Origin: Kitasatospora phosalacinea
GTDB lineage: Bacteria; Actinomycetota; Actinomycetes; Streptomycetales; Streptomycetaceae
Assembly (NCBI RefSeq): GCF_000716545.1
Contig: NZ_JNWZ01000021.1
Span: 1-64,000 of the forward strand
Length of the DNA: 64,000 nucleotides
Direction of reading: 5' to 3'
This document shows positions 33,631-43,311 of the stretch, piece after piece; the stretch's first letter is position 1, and each line of letters opens with the position of its first letter. Under the pieces are notes generated by a model. That model was given only the letters and a program-made list of their open reading frames with translations, was not told the origin of the DNA and did no database searches. The position numbers were made by a program, and so were the translations under genes.

Positions 33631-34200
33631 ATGCGCACCACCGACCGGCGTCCGCCGCACCGAACCGGCCCCCGCGAAGAAGGACGCCGGCCCCGCCCGG
33701 CAACGGAAGTGACGGCCCGTCGGAAGGGCGCGCCCGGCGCCCCCGGGAGCACCCCGCGGCGCTCGGCGGACACCCCGGGGGAGCGGCGGGCCAGGACCGG
33801 ATGGCTGGCCGGCGCGGGTGCGGTGCTGCTGCTCGGACCGGTCGCGCCCGCGCTGGTGCCGGGCGGCGCGGCGTCCCTGCTCGGCGGGGCGCTGTACACC
33901 GCGCTGCTGTACACCGTGCTGATGGCCGCCGCGCCCCGCCTCGGCCCGTGGACCGCCGGCGGCACCGCGCTCGCCGCCAGCTGGGCGGTGGAACTGTTCC
34001 AGGCCAGCGGCCTGCCCGCCGACCTCGGCCGGCACAGCCTGCTCGGCCGGCTCGTCCTGGGCACCACCTTCGACCTGACCGACCTGCTCGGCTACGCCCT
34101 GGGCGCAGCCGCCCTGGTCGCCGTCCACCAGTTGGCCCGCCGCCGCGCCCGCCCGGCCCGACGGTTCGACGCGCCGGAGGGCAAGCCGGAGGGCGGATAG
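33631..34200 (+). CDS. DUF2809 family membrane protein
   Basis: 189 residues. A basic, disordered N-terminus (about 1-58) precedes four hydrophobic segments. The family signature is clear: WAVELFQASGLPADLGR followed by LVLGTTFDLTDLLGYALGA. DUF2809 proteins are small integral membrane proteins of unknown function. A GTG 6 nt upstream could also be the start. Confidence 0.85.
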   Translation: MRTTDRRPPHRTGPREEGRRPRPATEVTARRKGAPGAPGSTPRRSADTPGERRARTGWLAGAGAVLLLGPVAPALVPGGAASLLGGALYTALLYTVLMAAAPRLGPWTAGGTALAASWAVELFQASGLPADLGRHSLLGRLVLGTTFDLTDLLGYALGAAALVAVHQLARRRARPARRFDAPEGKPEGG

Positions 34201-34283
34201 GTACATTTGGGACATTCGGGAGCAGAACACAGGCTTCGCGCGTCCACGCACAGAAGGCCGAACCGCCTTCGGAAAGGGTCTCC

Positions 34284-35381
34284 ATGCACCCCGCCCTCAG
34301 CCCCGCCGTCCTCGCCGAACTGCGCCGGCCCCGCCCCTACCCGGCGGTGTCCATCCTGATGCCCACGCACCGCCGCGAGCCGGACAACGCGCAGGACCCG
34401 GTCCGCCTGCGCAACCTGGTGGCGGAGGCGAAGGAGAAGGTCCAGGCCGACCCCGAGGTCTCCCGCGCCACCCGGATCGACGTCCTGGAACAGCTCGACC
34501 AGGCGCTCGCCGAAGTCGACCTGGTGCACGCCGAGGACGGCCTGGCCATCCTGGTCGCCCCCGGCGAGCACCAGGTCTGGTCACTCGGCCGCACCGCCCC
34601 CGCCCGGGTGGTCCTGTCCGACACCTTCCTCACCCGCAACCTGGTCTCCTCGCAGATCGCCGAACGCCCCTACTGGGTGCTCGCGGTAGCCGCCGACCGG
34701 GTGGTCCTGTGGGGCGGCGACCAGGAGCGCGTCACCGAGGAGCGGGCCCACGGCTTCCCGCTGGTGCGGGTCTACGACAACCCCGACCCCGAGCGCCAGG
34801 AGCGGATCGGCGACAGCCCCAGCACCTTCCGCGACGAGGAGACCAAGACCTTCCTGCGGCAGGCCGACACCGCGATCGGCAAGGTGCTCGCCGCCGACCC
34901 CCGCCCGCTGTACGTGGTCGGCGACGCCCCCGCGCTCGCCCTGCTCGACACCGTCGGTCCGATCGCCAAGGCCACCACCTCGCAGATCCCGCACGGCGGC
35001 CTCGCCCAGGCCACCGCCGAGACCGTCCGCCAGGTGGTCGACCCCGCCGTCCGCGCGCGCGCCGACCAGGAGATCACCGAGGCCCTCGCCCGCCTCGACA
35101 AGGCCCGCGGCCGCCAGGCCTTCGCCGCCGGGCTCGACGAGGTCTGGCAGACCGCCGCCGAGGGCCGGATCGCCCTGCTGGTGGTCGAGGAGAACTTCCG
35201 CACCACCGCCCGCGACGACGGCGACCACCTCGTCCCCGCCGAGGAGGGCGAGTCCGGCGCCCGCGAGGACGTCGTCGACGAGGTCATCGAACGCGCCCTC
35301 GACACCGGCGCCACCGTCAGCTTCGTTCCCGACGGCACCCTCTCCGACGCCGGCCGGATCGCCGCCGACCTGCGCTACTGA
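34284..35381 (+). CDS. baeRF3-type release-factor-like protein
   Basis: 365 residues, ATG preceded by GGAAAGGG. The N-terminal part (LRRPRPYPAVSILMPTHRRE) and the middle (PYWVLAVAADRVVLWGGD) resemble the bacterial archaeo-eukaryotic release factor family 3. The C-terminal part (PLYVVGDAPALALL, GRIALLVVEENF) forms the eRF1-like alpha/beta folds. These proteins are thought to work on stalled or hibernating ribosomes. Stands alone before a terminator. Confidence 0.8.
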   Translation: MHPALSPAVLAELRRPRPYPAVSILMPTHRREPDNAQDPVRLRNLVAEAKEKVQADPEVSRATRIDVLEQLDQALAEVDLVHAEDGLAILVAPGEHQVWSLGRTAPARVVLSDTFLTRNLVSSQIAERPYWVLAVAADRVVLWGGDQERVTEERAHGFPLVRVYDNPDPERQERIGDSPSTFRDEETKTFLRQADTAIGKVLAADPRPLYVVGDAPALALLDTVGPIAKATTSQIPHGGLAQATAETVRQVVDPAVRARADQEITEALARLDKARGRQAFAAGLDEVWQTAAEGRIALLVVEENFRTTARDDGDHLVPAEEGESGAREDVVDEVIERALDTGATVSFVPDGTLSDAGRIAADLRY

Positions 35382-35396
35382 CCCCCGAACGCGCCA

Positions 35397-35430
35397 GGGC
35401 CCGCACCGGGACGAACCCGGTGGCGGGCCC
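35397..35430. terminator. Stem-loop between convergent genes
   Basis: Arms of about 14 bp (35397-35410 and 35416-35430) with one bulge and a 5-nt loop, between the stop codons of the baeRF3 and VIT1-like genes. Confidence 0.6.
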
Positions 35431-35446
35431 CTCGCCCGTCCGGCCC

Positions 35447-36190
35447 TCAGCCGGTGGACGCCCCCAGCAGCACGCCCACCGCGTACGTCACCGCCATCGC
35501 CACCCCGCCGCCCAGCACGTTGCGCAGCACCGCCCGGCGCGGCTCCGCCCCGCCCAGCCGGGCGCTCGCCCAGCCCGTCACCACCAGCGCCGCCAGCACC
35601 GCCACCACCGTCACCCACACCCGCACCGACTGCGGCGGCAGCACGATCGCCAGCAGCGGCAGCAGCGCACCCACCGTGAACGCCGCGAAGGACGCCCACG
35701 CCGCGTGCCACGGATCGGTCAACGCGTCCGGATCGATGCCCAGTTCGGTCTCCGCGTGGGCCGCCAGCGCATCGTGCGCGGTCAACTGCACCGCCACCTG
35801 GTGGGCCAGCCCCGGATCCAGCCCCTTCGCCTCGTACATGCCCGCCAGCTCGGCCAGCTCCGCCTCCGGCGTCAGCCGCAGCTCCCGCCGCTCCAGCGCC
35901 AGCGCCGCCCGCTCCGCGTCCCGCTGGGTGCTCACCGACACGTACTCGCCCGCCGCCATCGACAGCGAACCCGCCAGCAGACCGGCCAGACCCGCCGTCA
36001 GCAACTCGGTGGACGAGGCGTTCGCCCCCGCGACGCCCACCACCAGGCCCGCCGTCGACACCACGCCGTCGTTCGCGCCCAGCACCGCCGCCCGCAACCA
36101 GTTCAGCCGTCCGCCCAGCGCACCCCCGTGCGCCTCGTCGTGGTCCGGCGGCGGTACGGGGCCCTCGCCCTCCGTGCGGGAATCGGTCAT
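35447..36190 (-). CDS. VIT1/CCC1-family membrane transporter
   Basis: 247 residues. The hallmark LRAAVLGANDGVVSTAGLVVGV (two overlapping parts, about 32-53) and GSLSMAAGEYVSVSTQRDAE (about 73-92) match the VIT family, which moves iron or manganese across membranes. Five membrane segments; a charged metal-binding helix bundle (LERRELRLTPEAELAEL) lies between segments 2 and 3. Possibly stores or exports Fe2+/Mn2+. Confidence 0.92.
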   Translation of the reverse strand: MTDSRTEGEGPVPPPDHDEAHGGALGGRLNWLRAAVLGANDGVVSTAGLVVGVAGANASSTELLTAGLAGLLAGSLSMAAGEYVSVSTQRDAERAALALERRELRLTPEAELAELAGMYEAKGLDPGLAHQVAVQLTAHDALAAHAETELGIDPDALTDPWHAAWASFAAFTVGALLPLLAIVLPPQSVRVWVTVVAVLAALVVTGWASARLGGAEPRRAVLRNVLGGGVAMAVTYAVGVLLGASTG

Positions 36191-36281
36191 GCCGCCAGTG
36201 TGCCTGCCGGACGCCGATCCATCCCGCAGCCCGGGCGGGGGCCGGGAAACGCGTTGCCGCGGGCGGTGGCGGTGGTCCAGG

Positions 36282-36416
36282 ATGACGGCATGTGCTTCCG
36301 AGGGGGAGCGGGCAGCCGGCACCGGCCTGCCCGTCGCCCTCGCCCTCACCACCCGGGACGCGGCCGACCTCGCCGAACACCGGCGCACCGCCCGGCAGGT
36401 CCCGAGGGCCCGCTGA
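36282..36416 (+). CDS. Possible short peptide or gene remnant
   Basis: 44 codons from ATG with weak upstream CCAGG. LPVALALTTRDAADLAEHRR looks protein-like, but there is no family match and it sits between two oppositely oriented genes. It may be a remnant of a longer gene. Confidence 0.25.
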   Translation: MTACASEGERAAGTGLPVALALTTRDAADLAEHRRTARQVPRAR

Positions 36417-36423
36417 CGGGCGC

Positions 36424-37002
36424 TCAGAGCGTGGTCGGCGCCGGATCGCCCTGCGGGTCGCCGGCCCACCAGTTGCCCGGGGCGTCCGGGTCGCGGCTGG
36501 TCCAGTACTCGATGATCGCGTTCTCGAACTCCTCGGCGGACAGCGCGCCGTCGCCGTCCCGGTCCAGGTGCGCGAAGGCGGTGTCGGCGTCGCTGCGGCG
36601 CAGCTGCGGGAAGTGGCCGCGCTGGAAGGCGAAGAACTCGTCCGCGTCGACCTCGCCGTTGCCGTCCGCGTCCGCCACCGCGAGGAAGGCCCGGGCCAGC
36701 GCCCCCAGGGTGGCCGCCGCGGCCTCCGGGTCGTCGGCCAGCGAAGCGGTGGACGCCAGGAACTCCGCCCGGCTCATCGCCCGCGCCCCGGCGGGCAGGT
36801 GCGGCAGGTGCAGCTCCCGCCAGATCGCCAGGTACGCCCCGACGATCCGGTCCTCCTGCGCGGAGCCGGCCGGGTGCCCCAGCGAGCGCGCCACCGACTG
36901 CCCCATCAGGACGTGGTCGCGTTCGGTGAGCTGCCCGTCCCCGTCGGCGTCGAGGTGGTCGAAGCCGTGGCTGATCTTCGCGATGAGCAGGTCGTCGGAC
37001 AC
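36424..37002 (-). CDS. EF-hand calcium-binding protein
   Basis: 192 residues from GTG, GGAGGG upstream. Three canonical EF loops are visible: DADGDGQLTERD (about 18-29), DADGNGEVDADE (about 113-124) and DRDGDGALSAEE (about 147-158). A fourth, less regular helix pair lies between the first two. The length and spacing match calerythrin/sarcoplasmic-type bacterial calcium sensors. Cytoplasmic, partner unknown. Confidence 0.92.
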   Translation of the reverse strand: MSDDLLIAKISHGFDHLDADGDGQLTERDHVLMGQSVARSLGHPAGSAQEDRIVGAYLAIWRELHLPHLPAGARAMSRAEFLASTASLADDPEAAAATLGALARAFLAVADADGNGEVDADEFFAFQRGHFPQLRRSDADTAFAHLDRDGDGALSAEEFENAIIEYWTSRDPDAPGNWWAGDPQGDPAPTTL

Positions 37003-37110
37003 AGTGACCCTCCGGTGATCGGTTGTTGACGGAGCGTCATCCTATCCGGCGGTGGCGGCGCGGGTGCCCGCGGGTGCCGGTGGTGGCCCGCGGGTGCGTC
37101 GGCGGGTGCG

Positions 37111-37791
<681 letters not shown>

Positions 37792-37968
37792 CGGTGGCTC
37801 CTTCCGTCCGTCGGATCCGGGTGCTTGTCGAGGCTCCCGCGTTCCGGGGTGCCCGTCGGCCGTGTCCTGGCGCCGGGCTGTCGCGTTCTGTCGGATGTCG
37901 CCCGATGTCGGGTGGCGGCCTGTGGCGAGCTTACGTATCCGGAGCGGATTTGTATGCTTCGTCCGAAT

Positions 37969-37986
37969 CTCTACATCCGTGTAGAG
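37969..37986. promoter_or_regulatory. Inverted repeat in an AT-rich promoter region
   Basis: CTCTACATCCGTGTAGAG has perfect 7-bp arms and a 4-nt loop, about 85 bp before the DUF6542 gene in a 279-bp divergent gap whose 37930-37975 part is unusually AT-rich. The inner TACA-TGTA resembles BlaI/CopY-type sites. Confidence 0.4.
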
Positions 37987-38070
37987 GAACCGGGTGGTGC
38001 CCGCCTGCGTCTGTCAGCCCGGAACGGTCGGGCGCCGCAGGCGCGGCGCGGCGGTGGACGAGAGGTGTCG

Positions 38071-38709
38071 ATGACGGGGCGAAGGCCGGCAGGCGCACGC
38101 GGCGGCGCGCCGCTGCGGCGGGACGAGCGGGACGAGCAGGGCGGGCCGGAGGAGCGCGGCCCCCGGGAGGGAACCCTCCTCGGCCACCCCGTCCCCGCCC
38201 AGCGCGGCCCGCACCGGGACGAGCGGCCCGCCCCCGGACCGGACGGCGGCGGACCCCGGCGGCCCGCCCGCCGCGAAGCCGCGCGCGGCGGCACCCGGCG
38301 GAACGGACGCCCGGCCGCGCGAGGCGACGGCACCGGGCCGAACCGGATGCCCGCCGTCTTGCCCGCGCTCGGCCTGCCGGTGCTCGGCGCGCTCGCCGAC
38401 GAGTTGCTCAGCCCGGGCCTCGGCCCGCTCTACGCCGCCTGCGCCGTCCTCGGCGCGGCCCTGGCCGCACTGGTCAGCAGCCGGGCCGGCTGGTGGTGGG
38501 TGGCCAGCGGCGCACCAGTGGTCACCCTGGCCGCCGCCGGCTGCGCCGACTACCTGGCCCGCGGCGACAAGTACCGGGGCGCCGGCCTCGGCACCGAGGG
38601 CCTCAAGCTCGTCAGCGCCCAGTTCCCGTGGATGCTCGCCGCCCTCGCCGCCGCCCTGCTGGCCGTCGGCGTGCGCAAGCTCCGCGCCCGGAGGCCCCGC
38701 CGTGTCTGA
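38071..38709 (+). CDS. DUF6542-like membrane protein
   Basis: 212 residues from ATG with AGAGG upstream. Residues 1-95 are highly charged Arg/Gly/Pro sequence (likely disordered and cytoplasmic). Four hydrophobic segments follow (LPALGLPVLGALADELL, AACAVLGAALAALVSS, WWWVASGAPVVTLAAAG, WMLAALAAALLAVG), as in DUF6542 proteins. It overlaps the next gene by 8 bp, so it is translated together with the LCP enzyme. Confidence 0.7.
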   Translation: MTGRRPAGARGGAPLRRDERDEQGGPEERGPREGTLLGHPVPAQRGPHRDERPAPGPDGGGPRRPARREAARGGTRRNGRPAARGDGTGPNRMPAVLPALGLPVLGALADELLSPGLGPLYAACAVLGAALAALVSSRAGWWWVASGAPVVTLAAAGCADYLARGDKYRGAGLGTEGLKLVSAQFPWMLAALAAALLAVGVRKLRARRPRRV

Positions 38710-40420
38710 ACGCCGCCCGCTCCGCCGCGTCGTGCGCCGCCGCCCCGCACCGGGCGTGATCGCCGGGAGGGTCGCCGTCTGCTGCCTGTCCCTGACCGTC
38801 CTGGGCATCAGCGGCTTCGCCTGGTACACCACCGGCCAGCTCGACGGCGTCGAACGCTCGCACGCCCTGGACGGCACCGGGAAGGGCGCGCCCGCCCACC
38901 TCGACTCCTCCGTCAACATCCTGCTGATCGGCCTGGACAGCCGGAAGAACATGGACGGCACCGACCTGCCCAAGGAGTTCGTCCAGGACGAACTGCACGC
39001 CGGCTCCAGCGAGATCGGCGGCTACAACACCAACTCGCTGATCGTGCTGCACATCCCGCCCAGCGGGAAGGCCCAGGCGGTGTCCGTCCCGCGCGACGAC
39101 TGGGTGCAGACGTACGACGCGGACGGCACCGCGGGCAAGATGCACAAGATCAAGGAAGCCTACGGCTACGCCAAGGAAGCCGCCGAGCAGCGACTGCGCG
39201 CCGAGGGCCTCACGGGCGCCGACCTGGAGCGGCAGAGCCGCGAGGCCGGGCGCTCCGCCACCATCCACACCGTGCAGAGACTGCTCGACGTCCCGATCGA
39301 CCACTTCGCCGAGGTCAACCTGATCGGCTTCTACGACATCGCCAAGGCGCTCGAACCGATCCCGGTCTGCCTCAACGCGGCGGTCGACGACCCGATCGTC
39401 TCCCGGGTCACCGACAGCAAGGGCAACGTGGTCAAGCCCGGCGGCGGCACCGGGCTGAAACTCCCCGCCGGAGTCAGCCAGTTGAACGCCGCGGACGCGC
39501 TGTCCTTCGTCCGGCAGCGGCACAACCTCACCAACGGCGACCTCGACCGCACCCACCGGCAGCAGGCGTTCATCGCCTCCGTCGAGCACAAGCTCAAGCA
39601 GCAGGGCGTGCTCGGCGACCTCGGCAAGATGCAGGACCTGCTGGACGTGGTCAAGAAGGACGTGGTGGTGGACGACCGGTGGCAGATCCTCGACTTCGCC
39701 CAGCAGGCCCCCAACCTGACCGGCGGCAACGTCGAGTTCAACACCCTGCCGATCGACAAGTTCGCCACCGTCGGCGGCCAGGAGGTCAACCAGGTCGACC
39801 CCGCCAAGCTCCGGCGGATCGTCAAGCAGCTGTTCGGCCAGCCCGTCGACGCCGACCCGGCACCCGTCCCCGACGGCGCCACCACCGCCCCCGCGCCGAC
39901 TCCCGCGTCCGGCCCCGCCGAGGCGCCCGCCACCACCGCCCCCGCGCCGACTCCCGCGTCCGGCCCCGCCGAGGCGCCCGCCGCCACCGCCCCCGCGCTG
40001 ACTCCCGCGTCCGGCCCCGCCGCCGACGCGACCGTCGACGTGCTCAACGGATCGTCCGTCTCCGGTGCGGCCGGCGAGGAGTCCAAGGCCCTGACCGCGC
40101 TCGGCTACCGGACCGGGAAGCCCGGAACCGCCGACACCCGCCCCAGGACCACCACCGTCAAGTACGGCACCGGCGCCCAGGACGCCGCCCGGCAGCTCGC
40201 CGCCCGCTACGGGGTCGCCGCCACCGCCTCCACCGCCGTCGCCCCCGGCCACGTCCAGGTCGTCCTCGGCGCCGACCGCGCCGCCGCCACCCCCTCCGGC
40301 GACAACGGCGACAACGGCGCCGCCGCCGCCACCGCCGCCACCGCCCAGCCCGGCCCCGCCGCCACCCTGCAGATGCAGGGCCCGCCGGTGAAGGCCGGCG
40401 GCGTCCCCTGCGTCGACTGA
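38702..40420 (+). CDS. LytR-CpsA-Psr (LCP) family cell-wall glycopolymer ligase
   Basis: 572 residues from GTG. A cytoplasmic basic N-terminus and one membrane helix (about 21-42) precede the LCP domain: NILLIGLDSR (about 72-81), SVPRDDWVQ (about 129) and FVRQRHNLTNGDLDRTHRQQ (about 269-288) carry the Asp/Arg residues that bind polyprenyl phosphate. A linker of 17-residue repeats (about 394-440) leads to a LytR_C domain (VDVLNGSSVSGAAG...). LCP enzymes join teichoic acid or arabinogalactan to peptidoglycan. Coupled to the DUF6542 gene. Confidence 0.92.
   Translation: MSERRPLRRVVRRRPAPGVIAGRVAVCCLSLTVLGISGFAWYTTGQLDGVERSHALDGTGKGAPAHLDSSVNILLIGLDSRKNMDGTDLPKEFVQDELHAGSSEIGGYNTNSLIVLHIPPSGKAQAVSVPRDDWVQTYDADGTAGKMHKIKEAYGYAKEAAEQRLRAEGLTGADLERQSREAGRSATIHTVQRLLDVPIDHFAEVNLIGFYDIAKALEPIPVCLNAAVDDPIVSRVTDSKGNVVKPGGGTGLKLPAGVSQLNAADALSFVRQRHNLTNGDLDRTHRQQAFIASVEHKLKQQGVLGDLGKMQDLLDVVKKDVVVDDRWQILDFAQQAPNLTGGNVEFNTLPIDKFATVGGQEVNQVDPAKLRRIVKQLFGQPVDADPAPVPDGATTAPAPTPASGPAEAPATTAPAPTPASGPAEAPAATAPALTPASGPAADATVDVLNGSSVSGAAGEESKALTALGYRTGKPGTADTRPRTTTVKYGTGAQDAARQLAARYGVAATASTAVAPGHVQVVLGADRAAATPSGDNGDNGAAAATAATAQPGPAATLQMQGPPVKAGGVPCVD
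39881..40021 (+). repeat. 51-bp in-frame tandem repeat in LCP gene
   Basis: Copies begin at 39881, 39932 and 39983 (last one partial), nearly identical, and encode TTAPAPTPASGPAEAPA in the linker between the LCP and LytR_C domains. Confidence 0.9.
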
Positions 40421-40511
40421 CAGCGGGGGAGCGGCACACCGGCAGCGGGAACGGCGGCCCCGGCCGGGGCCGACTCCACCGGCAGCGGCGCCCCCACCGG
40501 CAGCGGCGGCC

Positions 40512-41441
40512 TCACCAGGGAGTGGCGGCCTTGACCAGCAGCAGCAGCGCGACCGCCGCGTTCAGCGCCGACACCGCCGACACCGCCGTACCCGCCGCCG
40601 CCACCATCGCGGCCAGCCCCGCCGGAGAGGCCGGCGGCGGCCAAGCCTCGCCCAGCGCCGGACTCAGCAGCGCCGTCACCCGGCGCGGCACCGGCCCCGG
40701 GGCCGCGAAGGCCGCGAAGGCCGGCGGCGGAGCACCCCGGGTGACCAGGGCCGCCCGGGCCACCGCCCGCGCCGTCAGCCGCCGGTCGCCCACCGAATCC
40801 GCCGCCTCCTCGTCCGCCCAGCGCTCCGTCGCGTACCCCACCGCCCTCTGCAACGGCCGCAGGAACGGATTCACGCAGCTCGCCAACTGCGCCGCCAGCA
40901 GGTAGCGGTGGTGCCGGTTCGCCAGGTGCGAGCGCTCGTGCGCCAACAGCGCCCGCTGCTCGTCCGCGTCCAGGCTGTCCATCATCGTCGCCGACACCAC
41001 CACCCGGCCCGGCCCGCCCGGCACCGCGTACGCGTACGGCTCAGGGTCCGGCAGCACCACCAGGTCCGAATCCAGCGGCATCGGCGCCAGCACCCGGTGC
41101 GCCCGGGCCCGGATCCGCAGGTGGCGGCGGAGCGAGCGCGAACACGCCGTCAGCACCGTCACCAGACCCGCCACCGCCGCGGTGCCCACCTCCTCGTGGA
41201 ACGGCACCGCCGTCCGGATCTCCGGATCCGACCAGCTGTCCGGCAGCGGGTTGCCCGGGATCTGCGCGGTGCCCACCACGAACAGCAGGCCCAGCGCCAG
41301 CGTGCTGCACACCGCCATCGTCACGCCGATCCAGGACAGCAGCCGCACCGCGTTGCGCGGGTGCAGGTGGTGCTCGGCCAGCCGCGCGATCGGCAGCGAG
41401 GTCAACGGCAGCACCAGCGGGAGGAACACGAAGGAACCCAT
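40512..41441 (-). CDS. M56 family membrane metallopeptidase
   Basis: 309 residues. Zinc motif HERSH (168-172) in LLAHERSHLANRHH, with the third ligand likely in WADEEAADSVG. Membrane segments at both ends (about 3-20, 33-58, 86-100, 270-305). It lies 3 bp after a BlaI-type repressor gene, as in BlaR1-BlaI systems, but there is no sensor penicillin-binding domain. Inferred: a membrane protease that inactivates the partner repressor. Confidence 0.88.
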   Translation of the reverse strand: MGSFVFLPLVLPLTSLPIARLAEHHLHPRNAVRLLSWIGVTMAVCSTLALGLLFVVGTAQIPGNPLPDSWSDPEIRTAVPFHEEVGTAAVAGLVTVLTACSRSLRRHLRIRARAHRVLAPMPLDSDLVVLPDPEPYAYAVPGGPGRVVVSATMMDSLDADEQRALLAHERSHLANRHHRYLLAAQLASCVNPFLRPLQRAVGYATERWADEEAADSVGDRRLTARAVARAALVTRGAPPPAFAAFAAPGPVPRRVTALLSPALGEAWPPPASPAGLAAMVAAAGTAVSAVSALNAAVALLLLVKAATPW

Positions 41442-41444
41442 CGC

Positions 41445-41885
41445 TCAGCGCCCGTCGTCCCGGCCCCCGGCACCGGGGGCGGCCTCCGCCGCGTTCAGCA
41501 GCGAACGCAGCAACTGCTCGTCCTCCGGCGTCAGCGCCGTCACGAACGAGGCCAGCACCGCGTCCCGGTCCGGCTCGGTGTCCAGCATCCGGCGCATCCG
41601 CCGGGCCGTCAGCCCCGCCGCGTCCGCCGCCGCCGACCACACGTACGCCCGGCCCGCCCGGCTGCGCACCACCGCCTGCTTCGCCAGCAGCCGCGACAGG
41701 ATGGTCATCACCGTGGTGTACGCCAACTCGCCGCCCACCTGCTCCTGCACCCAGGACGCCGTCACCGGCCCCGGCGCCCGGTGCAGCACCGACAGCACCT
41801 CGGTGGCCAACTCGCCCTGCCCGCGCCGCCGCCGACCGCCCTCGTCGCCCTCGCCGTGGCCCGGGTCGACACCCGCCAACTCCAT
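41445..41885 (-). CDS. BlaI/MecI/CopY family repressor
   Basis: 146 residues from ATG with GGAGGGAG upstream. Winged HTH (ATEVLSVLHRAPGPVTASWVQEQ, here about residues 27-49, with LAYTTVMTILSRLLAKQAV as recognition part) and a helical dimerisation tail. First gene of a two-gene unit with the M56 peptidase. Known relatives control beta-lactamase or respiratory-chain genes. Confidence 0.9.
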   Translation of the reverse strand: MELAGVDPGHGEGDEGGRRRRGQGELATEVLSVLHRAPGPVTASWVQEQVGGELAYTTVMTILSRLLAKQAVVRSRAGRAYVWSAAADAAGLTARRMRRMLDTEPDRDAVLASFVTALTPEDEQLLRSLLNAAEAAPGAGGRDDGR

Positions 41886-42004
41886 GGGAGACTCCCTCCG
41901 GCACGGCCGCCCCGCGCCCGACTCGGACAAGTTCGACCCCCATCCTAGGGCCGAGGCAGCCGGCACCAGGGCCCGGCCGCGACCGCCCCGGCCCCGCCCC
42001 GGCC

Positions 42005-42046
42005 CGGCCACGTCCGGCCACGTCCGGCCACGTCCGGCCACGTCCA
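42005..42046. repeat. 10-bp tandem repeat in divergent promoter region
   Basis: CGTCCGGCCA occurs three times in a row (42011-42040) with partial copies on both sides, in the gap between the BlaI and DUF1906 genes. Confidence 0.85.
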
Positions 42047-42140
42047 GGCCCAAGCGGGAGGGCGGAGCCCGCGGGGAAGGCCCGTCGAGCGCCCGTTAGG
42101 GTGTGCGCACCATCCGCACGAACCACCCAGTGGAGAGCAC

Positions 42141-43253
42141 GTGTCGCACCGCCGCGCCCGCGAGTCGTCCGGACCCCGCCCCCGGGGCCGCCGCGCCGTG
42201 CTGCTCTCCGCCGCGGCCGTCCTGGTGATCGGCTCCGGCGCCGCCGCACTCGCCGCCGCCGGTGGCGGGGACGAGCACCCCGCGACCGCCGCACCCGCGC
42301 CCGCCGCCGCCACCACCGCCGACGGCGACGGCACGGCGACGCCCGCGCCCGCGTTCGGGGAGAGCACCTCCGCCTCGCCCTCCGCCTCCACTTCTGCCTC
42401 CGCCTCGGCATCCGCGTCCGCGTCCGGCAGTCCCTCCGCGTCCGCCTCCGCCGCTTCGAGCGCCACGGCCGGTGCCGGCCAGCCGGCCAAGGGCGCCGGA
42501 CCGTCGCCCGCCGCACCCGTCGCCAAGCCGGGCGGCGCGCCCGCGACCTTCACCGGCCTCGCCTTCGACACCTGCACCGCGCCCAGCCTCGCCACCATGA
42601 ACGCCTGGCACGGCACCAGCCCCTACGGCGCCGCCGCCGTCTACATCGGCGGCAAGAACCGCGGCTGCGCCCAGCCCCAGCTCACCGCCGGCTGGGTCAA
42701 GTCCGTGAGCAGCAGCGGCTGGAAGCTCGTCCCGCTGTACGTCGGCGCCCAGCCGCCCTGCCAGACCGGCAGCAGCCCCGAGAAGCTCACCGCCGACACC
42801 GCCGCCCCGCTCGGCACCACCGACGGCCAGGACGCCGTCGCCAAGGCCGCCGCCCTCGGCATGCGCCCCGGCAGCACCCTCTACCTCGACGTCGAGGCGT
42901 ACAACACCGCCGACACCTCCTGCGCCGACGCCGTCCTCGCCTACGTCCAGTCCTGGAACCGGGCCGTGCACGGCGCCGGCTACTGGGCCGGGTTCTACGG
43001 CTTCGCCTCCTCCAGCGCCGCCGGCATCGCCGAGGCCGCCGGGGAGAACGCCCCCGACCTGCCCGACGCCGTGTGGTACGCCCGCTACGACGGCGCCGCC
43101 GACACCACCGGCAGCTTTCCCTTCGCCGCCGGACTGTGGAGCGGGCACCGCCGCGCCCACCAGTACCAGATCAACCAGAAGGAGACCTACGGCGGCGCCA
43201 CCGTCACCGTCGACCGCAACGCCTGGGACGCCCCGGTCGCGGTCGTCGGCTGA
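42141..43253 (+). CDS. Secreted DUF1906 (Rv2525c-like) glycosidase-like protein
   Basis: 370 residues from GTG with GGAGAG upstream. A Tat-like basic start and membrane/signal segment (about 19-40), a long Ala/Ser/Thr linker (about 45-135, with repeated SAS), then a TIM-barrel of the DUF1906 type: FTGLAFDTCTAPSLATMNAW, YIGGKNRGCAQPQLTAGW, TLYLDVEAYN with a candidate catalytic Asp/Glu, and YWAGFYGFASS. DUF1906 proteins are related to GH25-like barrels and are linked to the cell wall. Confidence 0.88.
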   Translation: MSHRRARESSGPRPRGRRAVLLSAAAVLVIGSGAAALAAAGGGDEHPATAAPAPAAATTADGDGTATPAPAFGESTSASPSASTSASASASASASGSPSASASAASSATAGAGQPAKGAGPSPAAPVAKPGGAPATFTGLAFDTCTAPSLATMNAWHGTSPYGAAAVYIGGKNRGCAQPQLTAGWVKSVSSSGWKLVPLYVGAQPPCQTGSSPEKLTADTAAPLGTTDGQDAVAKAAALGMRPGSTLYLDVEAYNTADTSCADAVLAYVQSWNRAVHGAGYWAGFYGFASSSAAGIAEAAGENAPDLPDAVWYARYDGAADTTGSFPFAAGLWSGHRRAHQYQINQKETYGGATVTVDRNAWDAPVAVVG

Positions 43254-43311
43254 ACACCGGCCGGGCACCGGCGGGCCGACGGGAGCCGCCCGTTCCTCCC
43301 GGGCCGTGCCC

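Noticed and set aside
41445..41885. A beta-lactamase regulon next to BlaI/M56
   Set aside because: No beta-lactamase or penicillin-binding sensor domain is encoded nearby, so the target is open.
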